A stretch of 64,000 bases of DNA, taken from NCBI GenBank assembly GCA_965656875.1, contig CBFHMJ010000011.1:1-64000 (forward strand). Direction: 5' to 3'. Position 1 is the stretch's first letter. Each line of letters opens with the position of its first letter. Of this stretch, positions 34,872 through 43,419 are shown in pieces. Under the pieces are notes generated by a model. The model had not been told where the DNA came from, searched no databases, and worked only from the letters and a program-made list of their open reading frames with translations. The stretch is from CBFHMJ01 sp965656875 (lineage in GTDB: Bacteria; Pseudomonadota; Gammaproteobacteria; Enterobacterales; Alteromonadaceae). The position numbers and the translations under genes are program-made.

Positions 34872-35477
34872 TTATTCCATAAATAAGAACTCGTAGGTCA
34901 CAGCCATCAGCGTATTGATGATCAATATCCCCGCCATAATGCCGGTATACCAGTGAGTCATTGCAATTTGTAACCCGCCTAACAGTGATGTTGGCATGTC
35001 AAGACCAAAGATAGTGAATCCTATCAGAAAATAGGCACAAATAAAGCTGCACCACGCACAAATAAAACAAAGAAAACCAAAGCTTTTTAGTCGCTTATCA
35101 ATGCTGATAAACGCTTTATTATGCAGTTGCCTGAAGCGAGGATTTTTCAGGATAAATAAACGGCGTGTTCCACTCGCTCCCTGCTTAGACTCCAGGTCAA
35201 ACAAATTATCAATGTACTTAATACCCGCAGCACCGAACAGGCCCGATGCAAACCACATAAACGTTGGCAGGCCGCTCAACATACCTAAATCACGTGTGAC
35301 TAACAGGCATAACGATAAAAACATAGTGATGGAAAAGGTAATCGCTATCTGGGCAATTTTACTGGCATCAAAATTGGCATTGCCCGGTGTGTCGGTTGAC
35401 TGGGAATATTGAGATGAAACTAATTCGACTTTCTCGCCATAGCTCGACAAAGTCGTTGGTTGTTGCGCCTGTTGCAC
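34872..35477 (-). CDS. Four-helix membrane protein, unknown
   Basis: A 201-aa protein with a polar N-terminus and hydrophobic segments near residues 45-63 (IAITFSITMFLSLCLLVTRD), 68-88, 132-156 (FLCFICAWCSFICAYFLIGF) and 170-198. No family recognised. It lies directly upstream of the HsdS-like gene on the same strand (33 bp gap), so the two may form an operon. Confidence 0.65.
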   Translation of the reverse strand: MQQAQQPTTLSSYGEKVELVSSQYSQSTDTPGNANFDASKIAQIAITFSITMFLSLCLLVTRDLGMLSGLPTFMWFASGLFGAAGIKYIDNLFDLESKQGASGTRRLFILKNPRFRQLHNKAFISIDKRLKSFGFLCFICAWCSFICAYFLIGFTIFGLDMPTSLLGGLQIAMTHWYTGIMAGILIINTLMAVTYEFLFME

Positions 35478-35548
35478 GTATTGCTCCCTGATAATCCATG
35501 TAAATGATATAAAACCAGGCTGTATGATGGGTGTAAATATTTAATAAA

Positions 35549-36145
35549 TCAACGTGTTTGCACAGGTTTTTCAACCGTAAATTCATAGGCAGGGCAATGA
35601 ACGTCAATCGTTCGTTTTTCTCCCTGAACCATGATTTCCAGCTCGCGATTAAATAACACTTTATATGCGCCTGGCTGGCTAACATCATAGCCAAGGTTTA
35701 AATCAACGGCTTCACTAACGACACCGCCGGGCGCGACTACAAACCAGTCCTTTTCTTCGGGCATACCTCGTTTGAGCATAATGCCATGATAATCAACATA
35801 GTCACCGTTACGAGTTACATCAAAAATATCATTACGCATGCCTTCTAACGGGGTAAACCAACTCAAAATCTTAATCGGATGCTTAAACTGATTGGTAAAA
35901 ACGATATTGACCAGATGCTCTGAGGTGGCGACCAGGGTGGGTGTTGCAGATAATCTGCATGTAATCATGGCGTTACCTTTAGTGATTGCTTGTTGTGCAA
36001 TGAGTCCAGATTTTGCTGGTACTTTATCCTGATGACCGGGCATCAATGAAGCACTACAGGCCGTACTCAGTACGGTGATTAGCGTCAATGAAAGTAACGC
36101 CGGATAACGATGGAGTATTCGAGGTTGCTGTTTCGTTTTTTGCAT
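35549..36145 (-). CDS. Lipoprotein homologous to the N-terminal domain of the neighbouring M35 protease
   Basis: A 198-aa lipoprotein with lipobox near VLSTACSA. Its body aligns by eye with residues ~25-140 of the M35 protease upstream: HPIKILSWFTPLEGMRNDIF matches KPARILKWYTAEDGMKEALF, YVDYHGIMLKRGMPEE matches PLHYLGAHFKRPAPTA, and both continue into a strand before GAYKVLF/GNYNITF. It is thus a stand-alone copy of the protease's N-terminal beta-sandwich domain. A role as in-trans inhibitor, chaperone or anchor is inference. ATG 36145 (MQKTKQQPRI) is chosen because the signal starts there. Confidence 0.75.
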   Translation of the reverse strand: MQKTKQQPRILHRYPALLSLTLITVLSTACSASLMPGHQDKVPAKSGLIAQQAITKGNAMITCRLSATPTLVATSEHLVNIVFTNQFKHPIKILSWFTPLEGMRNDIFDVTRNGDYVDYHGIMLKRGMPEEKDWFVVAPGGVVSEAVDLNLGYDVSQPGAYKVLFNRELEIMVQGEKRTIDVHCPAYEFTVEKPVQTR

Positions 36146-36248
36146 AGTCAATTGGCTGTTTATGTCGTGTTTATACGAGAAATGTTGATACACGGCTACA
36201 GATTACAATGATTTTTCGGATCATTGTCTATAGAAGCTGTCTATAAAA

Positions 36249-36270
36249 AAGGGTGCCTAAAAGCACCCTT
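36249..36270 (-). terminator. Terminator of the M35 protease gene
   Basis: AAGGGTGC and GCACCCTT, loop CTAAAA; on the minus strand it is followed by a T-run (36245-36250). It separates the protease and lipoprotein genes, so the latter has its own promoter or is fed by read-through. Confidence 0.88.
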
Positions 36271-36289
36271 ATCGACCGGTTAAAACTGC

Positions 36290-37396
36290 TTAGTCCAGTT
36301 TTGGTGTATTTTCTGCGAAGTATTCATGACTATCTGCGTTACGGATAGCACGTTTGGCTTTACGCGCTAATTTCTTCGCGTTGGTCTGACCGTATGCTAA
36401 ATCGTCTGTGCCAGCCACAACATTAAAGTGACTTAACTCATGAACGATAGTGCCGCCTTTTGAGTCAGTACCAGAGGTTGGTGCCGCCCAGTACGCGTTA
36501 CATAAGTAGACAACATATGGCTGTGTTGGATACACATAGGCGAAATAATTGTCGTTACAGCTACAATCGAACGTTAGCGGTTTATTGTCGATTGCATCTT
36601 TGATTGCTGTGAAGTTATCGGTAATGGTGTTCCAGTTTGATGATGAATAACTACCGAACCATGTGCTGTAGCGTTCTGAATTAGAACGAGAACCTGATGG
36701 GTAAGTGACCAGGTAATCAACTGAGTCATCAGCCATTGTTGATGCCGCAGCAAGGCCGCTATCAATCTGATTGATTTCTGAGTTCGAGCAGTTTCCAGTG
36801 TAAGAAACGCCACCGGCCATCTGGATAAAGTCCACAGGCGGCTTTGCTATTTTGTTACCACTCTCACGGCCTTCAATCCAAACCGATACGGTATTCGATT
36901 CAAGATGCGCTACATCATTAGCATCAACAACATCATGACCTACAAGACGATTTTTTGAACCATTCGATAAGTCATCGAACAAGTTCAGGCTTTCAACATC
37001 AAACGTGATGTTGTAGTTGCCTGATTTGGTCATGTCGTAAAATGCAGACAGATCAACTTGCCAGTTAACAGACTCACCAGCTTTTAATGTGATGTAGTCA
37101 GCAGCCGTTGGGGCAGGGCGCTTGAAGTGAGCACCTAAATAGTGAAGTGGTTTGCCATCGCGTGATACAGCAAAAAGCGCTTCTTTCATGCCGTCTTCAG
37201 CGGTATACCACTTAAGAATTCGGGCTGGCTTTTTGTTGGTGTTGGTGATGGTAAGATTAACGGTAACATCGTCAGTAGCAGCAAGTTGTTGTTGCTCCAT
37301 GCCGATTGTAGCAGCGAAATCACCGGCAAGAGCAGAGCCGCTCATTAACATACCTGCAAGGCTGGCTAGTGCGATGTTGTTTAATTTGAAAGTCAT
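36290..37396 (-). CDS. Secreted M35 (deuterolysin/aspzincin) metalloprotease
   Basis: A 368-aa exported protease. Sec signal MTFKLNNIALASLAGMLMSG (cut near ALA-GD), an N-terminal beta-sandwich domain (~25-150), then the aspzincin catalytic domain with VHELSHFNVVAGTDDLAYG: HExxH plus the zinc-ligand Asp in GTxDxxYG. Bacterial members cleave on the acyl side of Lys (peptidyl-Lys metalloendopeptidase). Cysteines flanking FDCSCNDNYF suggest disulfides. A second copy of its N-terminal domain is the downstream lipoprotein. Monocistronic, divergent from the GMC operon. Confidence 0.92.
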   Translation of the reverse strand: MTFKLNNIALASLAGMLMSGSALAGDFAATIGMEQQQLAATDDVTVNLTITNTNKKPARILKWYTAEDGMKEALFAVSRDGKPLHYLGAHFKRPAPTAADYITLKAGESVNWQVDLSAFYDMTKSGNYNITFDVESLNLFDDLSNGSKNRLVGHDVVDANDVAHLESNTVSVWIEGRESGNKIAKPPVDFIQMAGGVSYTGNCSNSEINQIDSGLAAASTMADDSVDYLVTYPSGSRSNSERYSTWFGSYSSSNWNTITDNFTAIKDAIDNKPLTFDCSCNDNYFAYVYPTQPYVVYLCNAYWAAPTSGTDSKGGTIVHELSHFNVVAGTDDLAYGQTNAKKLARKAKRAIRNADSHEYFAENTPKLD

Positions 37397-37758
37397 TATT
37401 ATATCCTCTCGATTATTATGGTTATACTTTCAAGAAGATCCTTCTTATTTTTCAATTAGTTATATCTGCCTCTGTCAATGAAGCAGTGCATGCAGTTAAT
37501 CACCGACATATTTATGTACCAAATAATTAAAAGTCATGGGTTATATTTGTTTGTTATATAAATAGAAGATTATTGTAAGAACACTTAACATTTCGCGATG
37601 TAATATCGTGTAATTGCTGAGCAGAAATAATCTGCTAACCTGGATAGTTAAGCTTGATAAGAGATTAACGCGAAAGCGGTCTTTCCTGGACGATGCAGTA
37701 ACCGTTGTGGTTTCGACGTTTATCGACAATTATTTGTATACCTAACGGGACAATTACC
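37397..37758. other. Divergent promoter region
   Basis: 362 AT-rich bases between the M35 protease and the GMC-operon small subunit. No ORF or clear operator recognised; it must hold both promoters. Confidence 0.55.
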
Positions 37759-38238
37759 ATGATAATCGAAGAGTTTTATCGCCTCTCAGCCGCGTTAACC
37801 GGCTACGATGAGGTGGATCTCCTTGGTACTGGTGTCGGTGATCAATACTATGATGTGTTGATTAATCTGATTCCCAGGCAACACCTTGAAAACCTTGCCA
37901 CCCAGTTCAATCTAATTACCGACAGCTGTCAGACCACCTGGGACAGCCAAATCCGCCAACAACTCCTGTCTAATCCTCTTTTTGGCCCTGTTTGCCGAAA
38001 CATCATAAAGATGTGGTACTTATCCAACTGGTATCCCATGCCGACGCAATGGCGCACTGAATATGGCGTCCCCACCCAAACATCACACAAGTACGACGAT
38101 GTTGAATTTGTTATTTCAGATGAAGCCTACCAGGAAGGCCTGGTCTGGGATGCCATTGGCGCTCACCCAATGGGCGCCAAACAACCGGGTTATGCAACCT
38201 GGTCTTTTCAACCTGATGATCTGACACCTTACAAATAA
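37759..38238 (+). CDS. Small subunit of a GMC-type dehydrogenase (FAD-SLDH-like)
   Basis: A 159-aa protein resembling the small subunits that accompany GMC dehydrogenases (sorbitol, fructose and gluconate 2-dehydrogenase gamma subunits; Pfam FAD-SLDH). The C-terminal half fits best: IIKMWYLSNWYP, then YQEGLVWDAIGAHPMGAKQPGYATW. No Tat or Sec signal is seen, unlike most family members. It lies 41 bp upstream of the GMC gene. Start is ATG 37759 (MIIEEFYRL); a longer frame to 37705 has no ribosome site. Likely needed for folding of the large subunit. Confidence 0.72.
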   Translation: MIIEEFYRLSAALTGYDEVDLLGTGVGDQYYDVLINLIPRQHLENLATQFNLITDSCQTTWDSQIRQQLLSNPLFGPVCRNIIKMWYLSNWYPMPTQWRTEYGVPTQTSHKYDDVEFVISDEAYQEGLVWDAIGAHPMGAKQPGYATWSFQPDDLTPYK

Positions 38239-38279
38239 AAATAACGCGCAAACTATCTCAATAATGAGGACGCAGAATC

Positions 38280-40097
38280 ATGGAAACAGAACACTTTGAT
38301 GTAGTCATAGTGGGGGCTGGTATTGCCGGTGCTATTATGGCGCAGCAACTGGGCGCACAACAAAAACGGGTATTGGTTTTAGAGGCAGGCACGGATACGG
38401 GAAAGACATTTGAAGGTTATAGCAAATACATGAGTACCTTCTTCACCGCACTGGCGAAAATCCCGAACAGTCCCTTTCCACAAAACCCGAATGCCCCACA
38501 ACCCTTAGTTACAGACTTGTCACCGATTAAACCCGGACAGCCCTTAACGAATGGCTATTTTGTGCAACGAGGACCGCTGCCATTCAGTAGCACTTACACC
38601 CGGGCAATGGGCGGCACAACATTGCACTGGTTAGGCACCTGTTTACGCATGTTGCCGGAAGACTTTGAAATTAAAACCCGCTTTGGTCATGGCCTGGACT
38701 GGCCGATCAGCTATGCCGATTTACAGCCCTGGTACGAAATGGCTGAATTCGGCATCGGCGTGGCTGGTAATGCTGATGAGCAAAGTTATCAGCATATCGA
38801 CAACCCGGCTGTTCATCTTCCCTTCAGTGAAGATTACGACTATCCGATGGAGAAAATGCCTGAATCCTGGCTGGACAAATCGCTTAAAAACGGGCTGGAA
38901 GGCATGACAGTACCGCTGTCTGGTAAAGAATATCCTGTTGATGTCGTTAGCACGCCACAAGGACGTAACGGAATGCCACGAGGCGACTACCGCCCGGTGG
39001 GCGCTGTTGGCAAGCCAGATATCGGTCAACGCTGTGAAGGTAATTCCAACTGTGTGCCGATCTGTCCTGTGCAGGCTAAATACAACGCGCTGAAAACCCT
39101 GCGAGACGCTGAAAAATCCGGTTATGTGGAAGTCAGAGCGCAAAGTGTTGCTTATAAGCTCGATGTTGATCCCCTTACGCAAACTATCAGCACCGTTCAC
39201 TACAAACAATATGACGACCCTTCCCGACCCGATCACACTTGCCGACGTGTCAGTGGCGATATCGTTGTTCTCGCCAGTCATGCCGTCGAAAACGCCAAAC
39301 TCATGTTGGCCTCAGAGGTGGGTAACTCCAGCGGATTAGTCGGTCGAAATCTGATGGACCATCCAACCATGCTGACCTGGGGATTAATGCCGCAAGCTAT
39401 TGGTGCATTCCGTGGTCCGGGTTCTACGTCCGGTATACCATCACTTCGAGGCGGTGAATTCAGAAAAGACCACGCCGCATTCAGAATAGAAATAGGGAAC
39501 TGGGGCTGGAGCTGGCCGGCGGGCGCACCGATTGGCACCATGCCTGAGTTGGTTGATCAGAAAAATCTGTTTGGGCAATCACTGAAAGACTACCTTGCCA
39601 CTGTTTATCCCCGCATGTTCCGCTTTGGTTTTCTGGTGGAACAACTCCCTGATGTCAATAACCGGGTCACTATTGATCCTGCTTATCGCGATCAGCTGGG
39701 CAACTATCGGCCCGTCATTGATTACAACGTGACAGATTACACCCGTGCAGGAATGGCCGCTGCAAAAGGCGTATCGGATCAGATTTTCCAGCGTATGGGC
39801 GTTGAGCAGTTCACCGACTATAACGAAAGTCAGGCTGGCTATCTTACGTATGAAGGTGAAGGTTACACCTACAATGGGGCAGGGCACTTAGTGGGTACTC
39901 ACATCATGGGAAGCTCAAAAGAAACATCGGTAGTAAACGCTAACCAACAATCCTGGGACCATCCCAATCTCTACCTCGTGGGTTGCGGCAATATGCCAAC
40001 GATTTCCACCTCTAATCCAACACTCACTATGGCTGCACTGACGTACTGGGCGGCAGATAATGTCTTGCAGGCACTCAATCAGGAAGGAGGAATTTAA
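38280..40097 (+). CDS. GMC-family FAD oxidoreductase
   Basis: A 605-aa glucose-methanol-choline oxidoreductase. The FAD-binding motif VGAGIAGAIMAQQLG is at residues 11-25, RAMGGTTLHWLG is the GMC signature, and the substrate domain ends with GAGHLVGTHIMG (catalytic His) and STSNPTLTMAAL (Asn partner). A cluster of cysteines (GNSNCVPICPVQAKYN) resembles that of the sugar dehydrogenase subgroup. It oxidises an alcohol, probably a sugar or polyol; substrate unknown. No export signal. Second gene of a four-gene unit; its stop is one base before the next ATG. Confidence 0.93.
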   Translation: METEHFDVVIVGAGIAGAIMAQQLGAQQKRVLVLEAGTDTGKTFEGYSKYMSTFFTALAKIPNSPFPQNPNAPQPLVTDLSPIKPGQPLTNGYFVQRGPLPFSSTYTRAMGGTTLHWLGTCLRMLPEDFEIKTRFGHGLDWPISYADLQPWYEMAEFGIGVAGNADEQSYQHIDNPAVHLPFSEDYDYPMEKMPESWLDKSLKNGLEGMTVPLSGKEYPVDVVSTPQGRNGMPRGDYRPVGAVGKPDIGQRCEGNSNCVPICPVQAKYNALKTLRDAEKSGYVEVRAQSVAYKLDVDPLTQTISTVHYKQYDDPSRPDHTCRRVSGDIVVLASHAVENAKLMLASEVGNSSGLVGRNLMDHPTMLTWGLMPQAIGAFRGPGSTSGIPSLRGGEFRKDHAAFRIEIGNWGWSWPAGAPIGTMPELVDQKNLFGQSLKDYLATVYPRMFRFGFLVEQLPDVNNRVTIDPAYRDQLGNYRPVIDYNVTDYTRAGMAAAKGVSDQIFQRMGVEQFTDYNESQAGYLTYEGEGYTYNGAGHLVGTHIMGSSKETSVVNANQQSWDHPNLYLVGCGNMPTISTSNPTLTMAALTYWAADNVLQALNQEGGI

Positions 40098-40098
40098 T

Positions 40099-41196
40099 AT
40101 GTTGTTTGATTTTAGCGACTTTGAAAATTACTTCAGTTTGTGTGAACAGGATGAAGGCATTACCACGCTGGCACAGTTACATCACGATTTACAGGTGGCA
40201 GTTCAACTCGAATTTGCCACTTTACCCCCGTATTTGTGCGCGATGTACACCATTAATGAAGCCACCAATCCATCGGCTTACTACATTATAAGAAGTGTTG
40301 TGATGGAAGAAATGTTCCATCTGACTAACGCCGCTAATGTGTTGATTGCCGTCGGTGGTAAGCCTGACCTGGCAAACAAAAACTTTGTGCCAACCTACCC
40401 AACAAAGCTGCCTAATGGTGAACAATGGTTCGATGTCGATTTGCTGAAATTCAGTAAACACGCCCTGCGCACGTTTAAGAAAATCGAAATTCCCGGCGAT
40501 ATGGTGCCGGAATGCCTTAAAACCATTGGCAAATTCTACGAGCGAATACAGCAAGGACTGGAATACTTGTACGACAAAATGGGCGATGACCTCTTCCCGG
40601 ATAACACCGCACCACAAATCCCGGCGAAGTACTATTACGGTGGGGGCGGCGAAATTGTCCATGTTACAGGTATCGATTCTGCGCAACTGGCGATTAACGC
40701 GATCATCGCTCAGGGTGAAGGTAAACCTGTCGAAGACTGGGACCCAACCGAACCATTCCCGCTCGACGAAACGACTGGCATCCTCGATGGCGATCATGAA
40801 ATCTTCAATCAACACCGCGAAATTGCCCATTATTTCCGGTTTGACGAGATTGAAAAGCAGCAACGATATGTCTGTGGTGACTCACCTCATAGTGGCCCGT
40901 CAGGTCCGGCGATCAAGGTGAACTGGGATGACGTCTATAACATGCATCCCAATCCAACCCCTGAACTGTATGAAAAACTGCCTGAACTCGCTTATCTGAA
41001 TTTGCAGTTCAACCAGGTCTTTACCCAGCTACTGAATGAACTCCATGTCGCCTTTAATGGCGATCCATCAATGCTGGAGCGCGCTGTTGGCACTATGTAT
41101 CAACTGAAATATGCCGCGCAAAAACTTTTCCGTAATCCAATCCCTGGCTCCCCGGAAAATTATTACGCCGGACCCACCTGGGAATATCTCGATTAA
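40099..41196 (+). CDS. Ferritin-like (VioB-type) diiron protein
   Basis: A 365-aa protein with the ferritin-like domain found in VioB (Pfam PF12902). Diiron ligands are visible in the first helices: VQLEFATLPPYL (Glu38) and VVMEEMFHLTNAANVLIAVGG (Glu71-x-x-His74). VioB couples imine molecules in violacein synthesis; most other members are uncharacterised. Four-helix features continue to about residue 180, and the rest is of unknown fold. ATG 40099 follows the strong site AAGGAGG and lies one base past the GMC stop, so the two are translationally coupled. Their partnership is likely. Confidence 0.82.
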   Translation: MLFDFSDFENYFSLCEQDEGITTLAQLHHDLQVAVQLEFATLPPYLCAMYTINEATNPSAYYIIRSVVMEEMFHLTNAANVLIAVGGKPDLANKNFVPTYPTKLPNGEQWFDVDLLKFSKHALRTFKKIEIPGDMVPECLKTIGKFYERIQQGLEYLYDKMGDDLFPDNTAPQIPAKYYYGGGGEIVHVTGIDSAQLAINAIIAQGEGKPVEDWDPTEPFPLDETTGILDGDHEIFNQHREIAHYFRFDEIEKQQRYVCGDSPHSGPSGPAIKVNWDDVYNMHPNPTPELYEKLPELAYLNLQFNQVFTQLLNELHVAFNGDPSMLERAVGTMYQLKYAAQKLFRNPIPGSPENYYAGPTWEYLD

Positions 41197-41290
41197 CCTC
41201 ACCGATCATTAACCTGACGACAATGGGCGATAACACTATCGCCCGTTCTACCAGCCATCGTTACTCGTTAACTATCACTAAGGATTCATC

Positions 41291-43306
41291 ATGACCCAAC
41301 GAGCATTCGACCACATTCTGATTATCATGCTGGAAAACCAGTATCGCGGTTACGTGAAGAACAACACTTATTTTAATAACCTCGCAAAACAAGGGATTGA
41401 ACTCACTAATTCCTTTGGTGTAATGCACCCATCTCAAACCAATTACATTAGCGCCATATCTGGTGAACTCTGCAATGTCACGGATGACGACAGACCAGCG
41501 CCACTTAAGCAACGCACGATAGTGGACCTGATTGAAGAATCACCGCAAAACCTCGACTGGCGAGCCTATATGGACAGCTATATTGCCGGTGCCAACCCCT
41601 GGACGCCTGACAATTTTGTGCCAAAAGATCGCTACCCCTACATGATCAAACACAACCCATTTTCATCGTATGAAAACATCATTACCAACCAGGAACGCTG
41701 GCAGAAAGTCGTTAACGAAGCCGATTTTTTCAGTGATTTGCTCAACGGCCAATTGCCAAACTACGCCTGGTTTACGCCAAATATGTGGAATGACGGCCAT
41801 TACCTGGTTGGCACTGGTGCCGACAGTTTAGAAGGCGTCGGAGGCAGCGATCTGAAAGGCGAACGTGCGCCAGTGCTGGTGGACCAGCAAGCACAATGGC
41901 TGGAAAGCTTCTTTGGCAAATTAAAATTTCCAGGCCCCGACTCACTGTTACCGAAAAACACCCTGGTGGTAGTTACCTATGACGAAGCCGACTTTGAAGC
42001 AAAGTATGATAAACACGATAAGTATTTCTATGATGGCCCTAACCAAATCTACACAGTTCTCCTTGGCGATACGATTCAACCCGGTCAGCAACACGAAGGC
42101 TATAACCATTACAGCCTGCTAAAAACTGTTGAAAAGAACTTTAACCTCGACACCCTGGGCAAAAACGATGAACACGCCAACTGGTTCCGTTTTCTGTGGC
42201 AAGAATCCTTTAACTGGCAAACGACTGACACACAACTTGAAGTTAGTGCTGACCAACTATCAAGCTGCCAGTATCAAAGCCAGTTATGGCAATTCGCATT
42301 GCAAAGCAATGGTCAGATCCTGGTAACTGTACAAGCTGAATCAGCTCAACTGAAACAACCGCAGCCCTCCTTGCAATGGCAACCCCTGGTTATTGATAAT
42401 CAACCAGTGACCGCTTGCCAACTGACAGTAACGGCCAATGAACACGGCATTTACTTGTTCACCAGTAACAACAACGGACAACTCAGCACCTGGTTATTTA
42501 CTCCGTCGTCTGGTTGGCAATCCACGACTTCACCTGCACTGTCTGACGCGACCCGGTTGTCAGCGACTGCATTACCGACAGATGGCAGCCTCTATCTTGT
42601 CGCGCAACAAGCCAGCGGCGCATTATCCAGTAGTTGTTTACCTGCAAATGAATCGCCTGCCAACCAGACATCCAGTCAGGAATGGCAACCGCCACAAGCT
42701 ATTACTGCTGCGACTACAACCGGCCAGTTTGCATTAACTACGCAAGGTTCAACCCTGTTTTTAATTTATCAACACAAACACACCAACGCCCTGTGTGCCG
42801 TAACCTATAACACCGCAACGTTTAATCAAACAACAGTAGAATCGAGTAGTTACGCCGGACCAAACGATAATGCATCGATGAGTCAATGGTCGCCCAGCGC
42901 AATCCCGCTTAAACACTACAGTGAAGGCTACTCAGCCATTACACCAACAGAACCCGAGCCAACATCAAATTGCTATAAAGGCGATGGCGTTCTGGTGGCC
43001 AGCTGCCTGGATGGTGTTGTTCATGTTGTTCACAACGCGCCAGACAGCACACAACTCATCACAGAAACCTTTTCAATTCCTGGCGTATTAACACCCGCCA
43101 ACCCGGTGTCATACGACCCGACAAAAGAATCCTCCACCAGCAACGCCTACGGCACGCTTGATCAAGCCGGTTGGAGCCAACAAACCCCATTGGCAAACGC
43201 ATGCAAAAATCCGCATGACGCCATGAGTCTCACAACCCTGAATGACAAGCTGGTTTTGAGTTATCTGGATGATGGAAAGGTTAAAGTCGTGTTGGGTGGA
43301 TATTAA
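41291..43306 (+). CDS. Phospholipase-C/acid-phosphatase-type phosphoesterase with C-terminal beta-propeller-like region
   Basis: A 671-aa protein. Residues ~1-320 match the phosphoesterase family (PF04185; PLC and AcpA-like): FDHILIIMLENQYRGYV at the start, the catalytic-nucleophile region MHPSQTNYISAISG, VVVTYDEADFEA and the His-containing GYNHYSLLKTVEKNFNL. Residues ~330-671 contain repeated WQ..., LFTSNNNGQLSTWLF and LFLIYQHKHTNALCAVTY units, like a sugar-binding beta-propeller. No signal peptide is apparent. Last gene of the GMC unit, 94 bp past the ferritin-like gene; a hairpin follows. Substrate unknown. Confidence 0.82.
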   Translation: MTQRAFDHILIIMLENQYRGYVKNNTYFNNLAKQGIELTNSFGVMHPSQTNYISAISGELCNVTDDDRPAPLKQRTIVDLIEESPQNLDWRAYMDSYIAGANPWTPDNFVPKDRYPYMIKHNPFSSYENIITNQERWQKVVNEADFFSDLLNGQLPNYAWFTPNMWNDGHYLVGTGADSLEGVGGSDLKGERAPVLVDQQAQWLESFFGKLKFPGPDSLLPKNTLVVVTYDEADFEAKYDKHDKYFYDGPNQIYTVLLGDTIQPGQQHEGYNHYSLLKTVEKNFNLDTLGKNDEHANWFRFLWQESFNWQTTDTQLEVSADQLSSCQYQSQLWQFALQSNGQILVTVQAESAQLKQPQPSLQWQPLVIDNQPVTACQLTVTANEHGIYLFTSNNNGQLSTWLFTPSSGWQSTTSPALSDATRLSATALPTDGSLYLVAQQASGALSSSCLPANESPANQTSSQEWQPPQAITAATTTGQFALTTQGSTLFLIYQHKHTNALCAVTYNTATFNQTTVESSSYAGPNDNASMSQWSPSAIPLKHYSEGYSAITPTEPEPTSNCYKGDGVLVASCLDGVVHVVHNAPDSTQLITETFSIPGVLTPANPVSYDPTKESSTSNAYGTLDQAGWSQQTPLANACKNPHDAMSLTTLNDKLVLSYLDDGKVKVVLGGY

Positions 43307-43338
43307 TCGTCAATATTCAACTAAATAAGGCTAAGAAG

Positions 43339-43374
43339 ATGCTCACTACCCGGTGTTGCTTTGGTAGTGAGCAT
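43339..43374 (+). terminator. Terminator hairpin of the GMC unit
   Basis: Perfect 12-bp arms ATGCTCACTACC and GGTAGTGAGCAT with a 12-base loop and no T-run. It lies 33 bp past the phosphoesterase stop. Confidence 0.65.
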
Positions 43375-43419
43375 TGAATGATATGGTTGATGAAGAATTA
43401 GAGCTTTTTGTAAAAGTCG

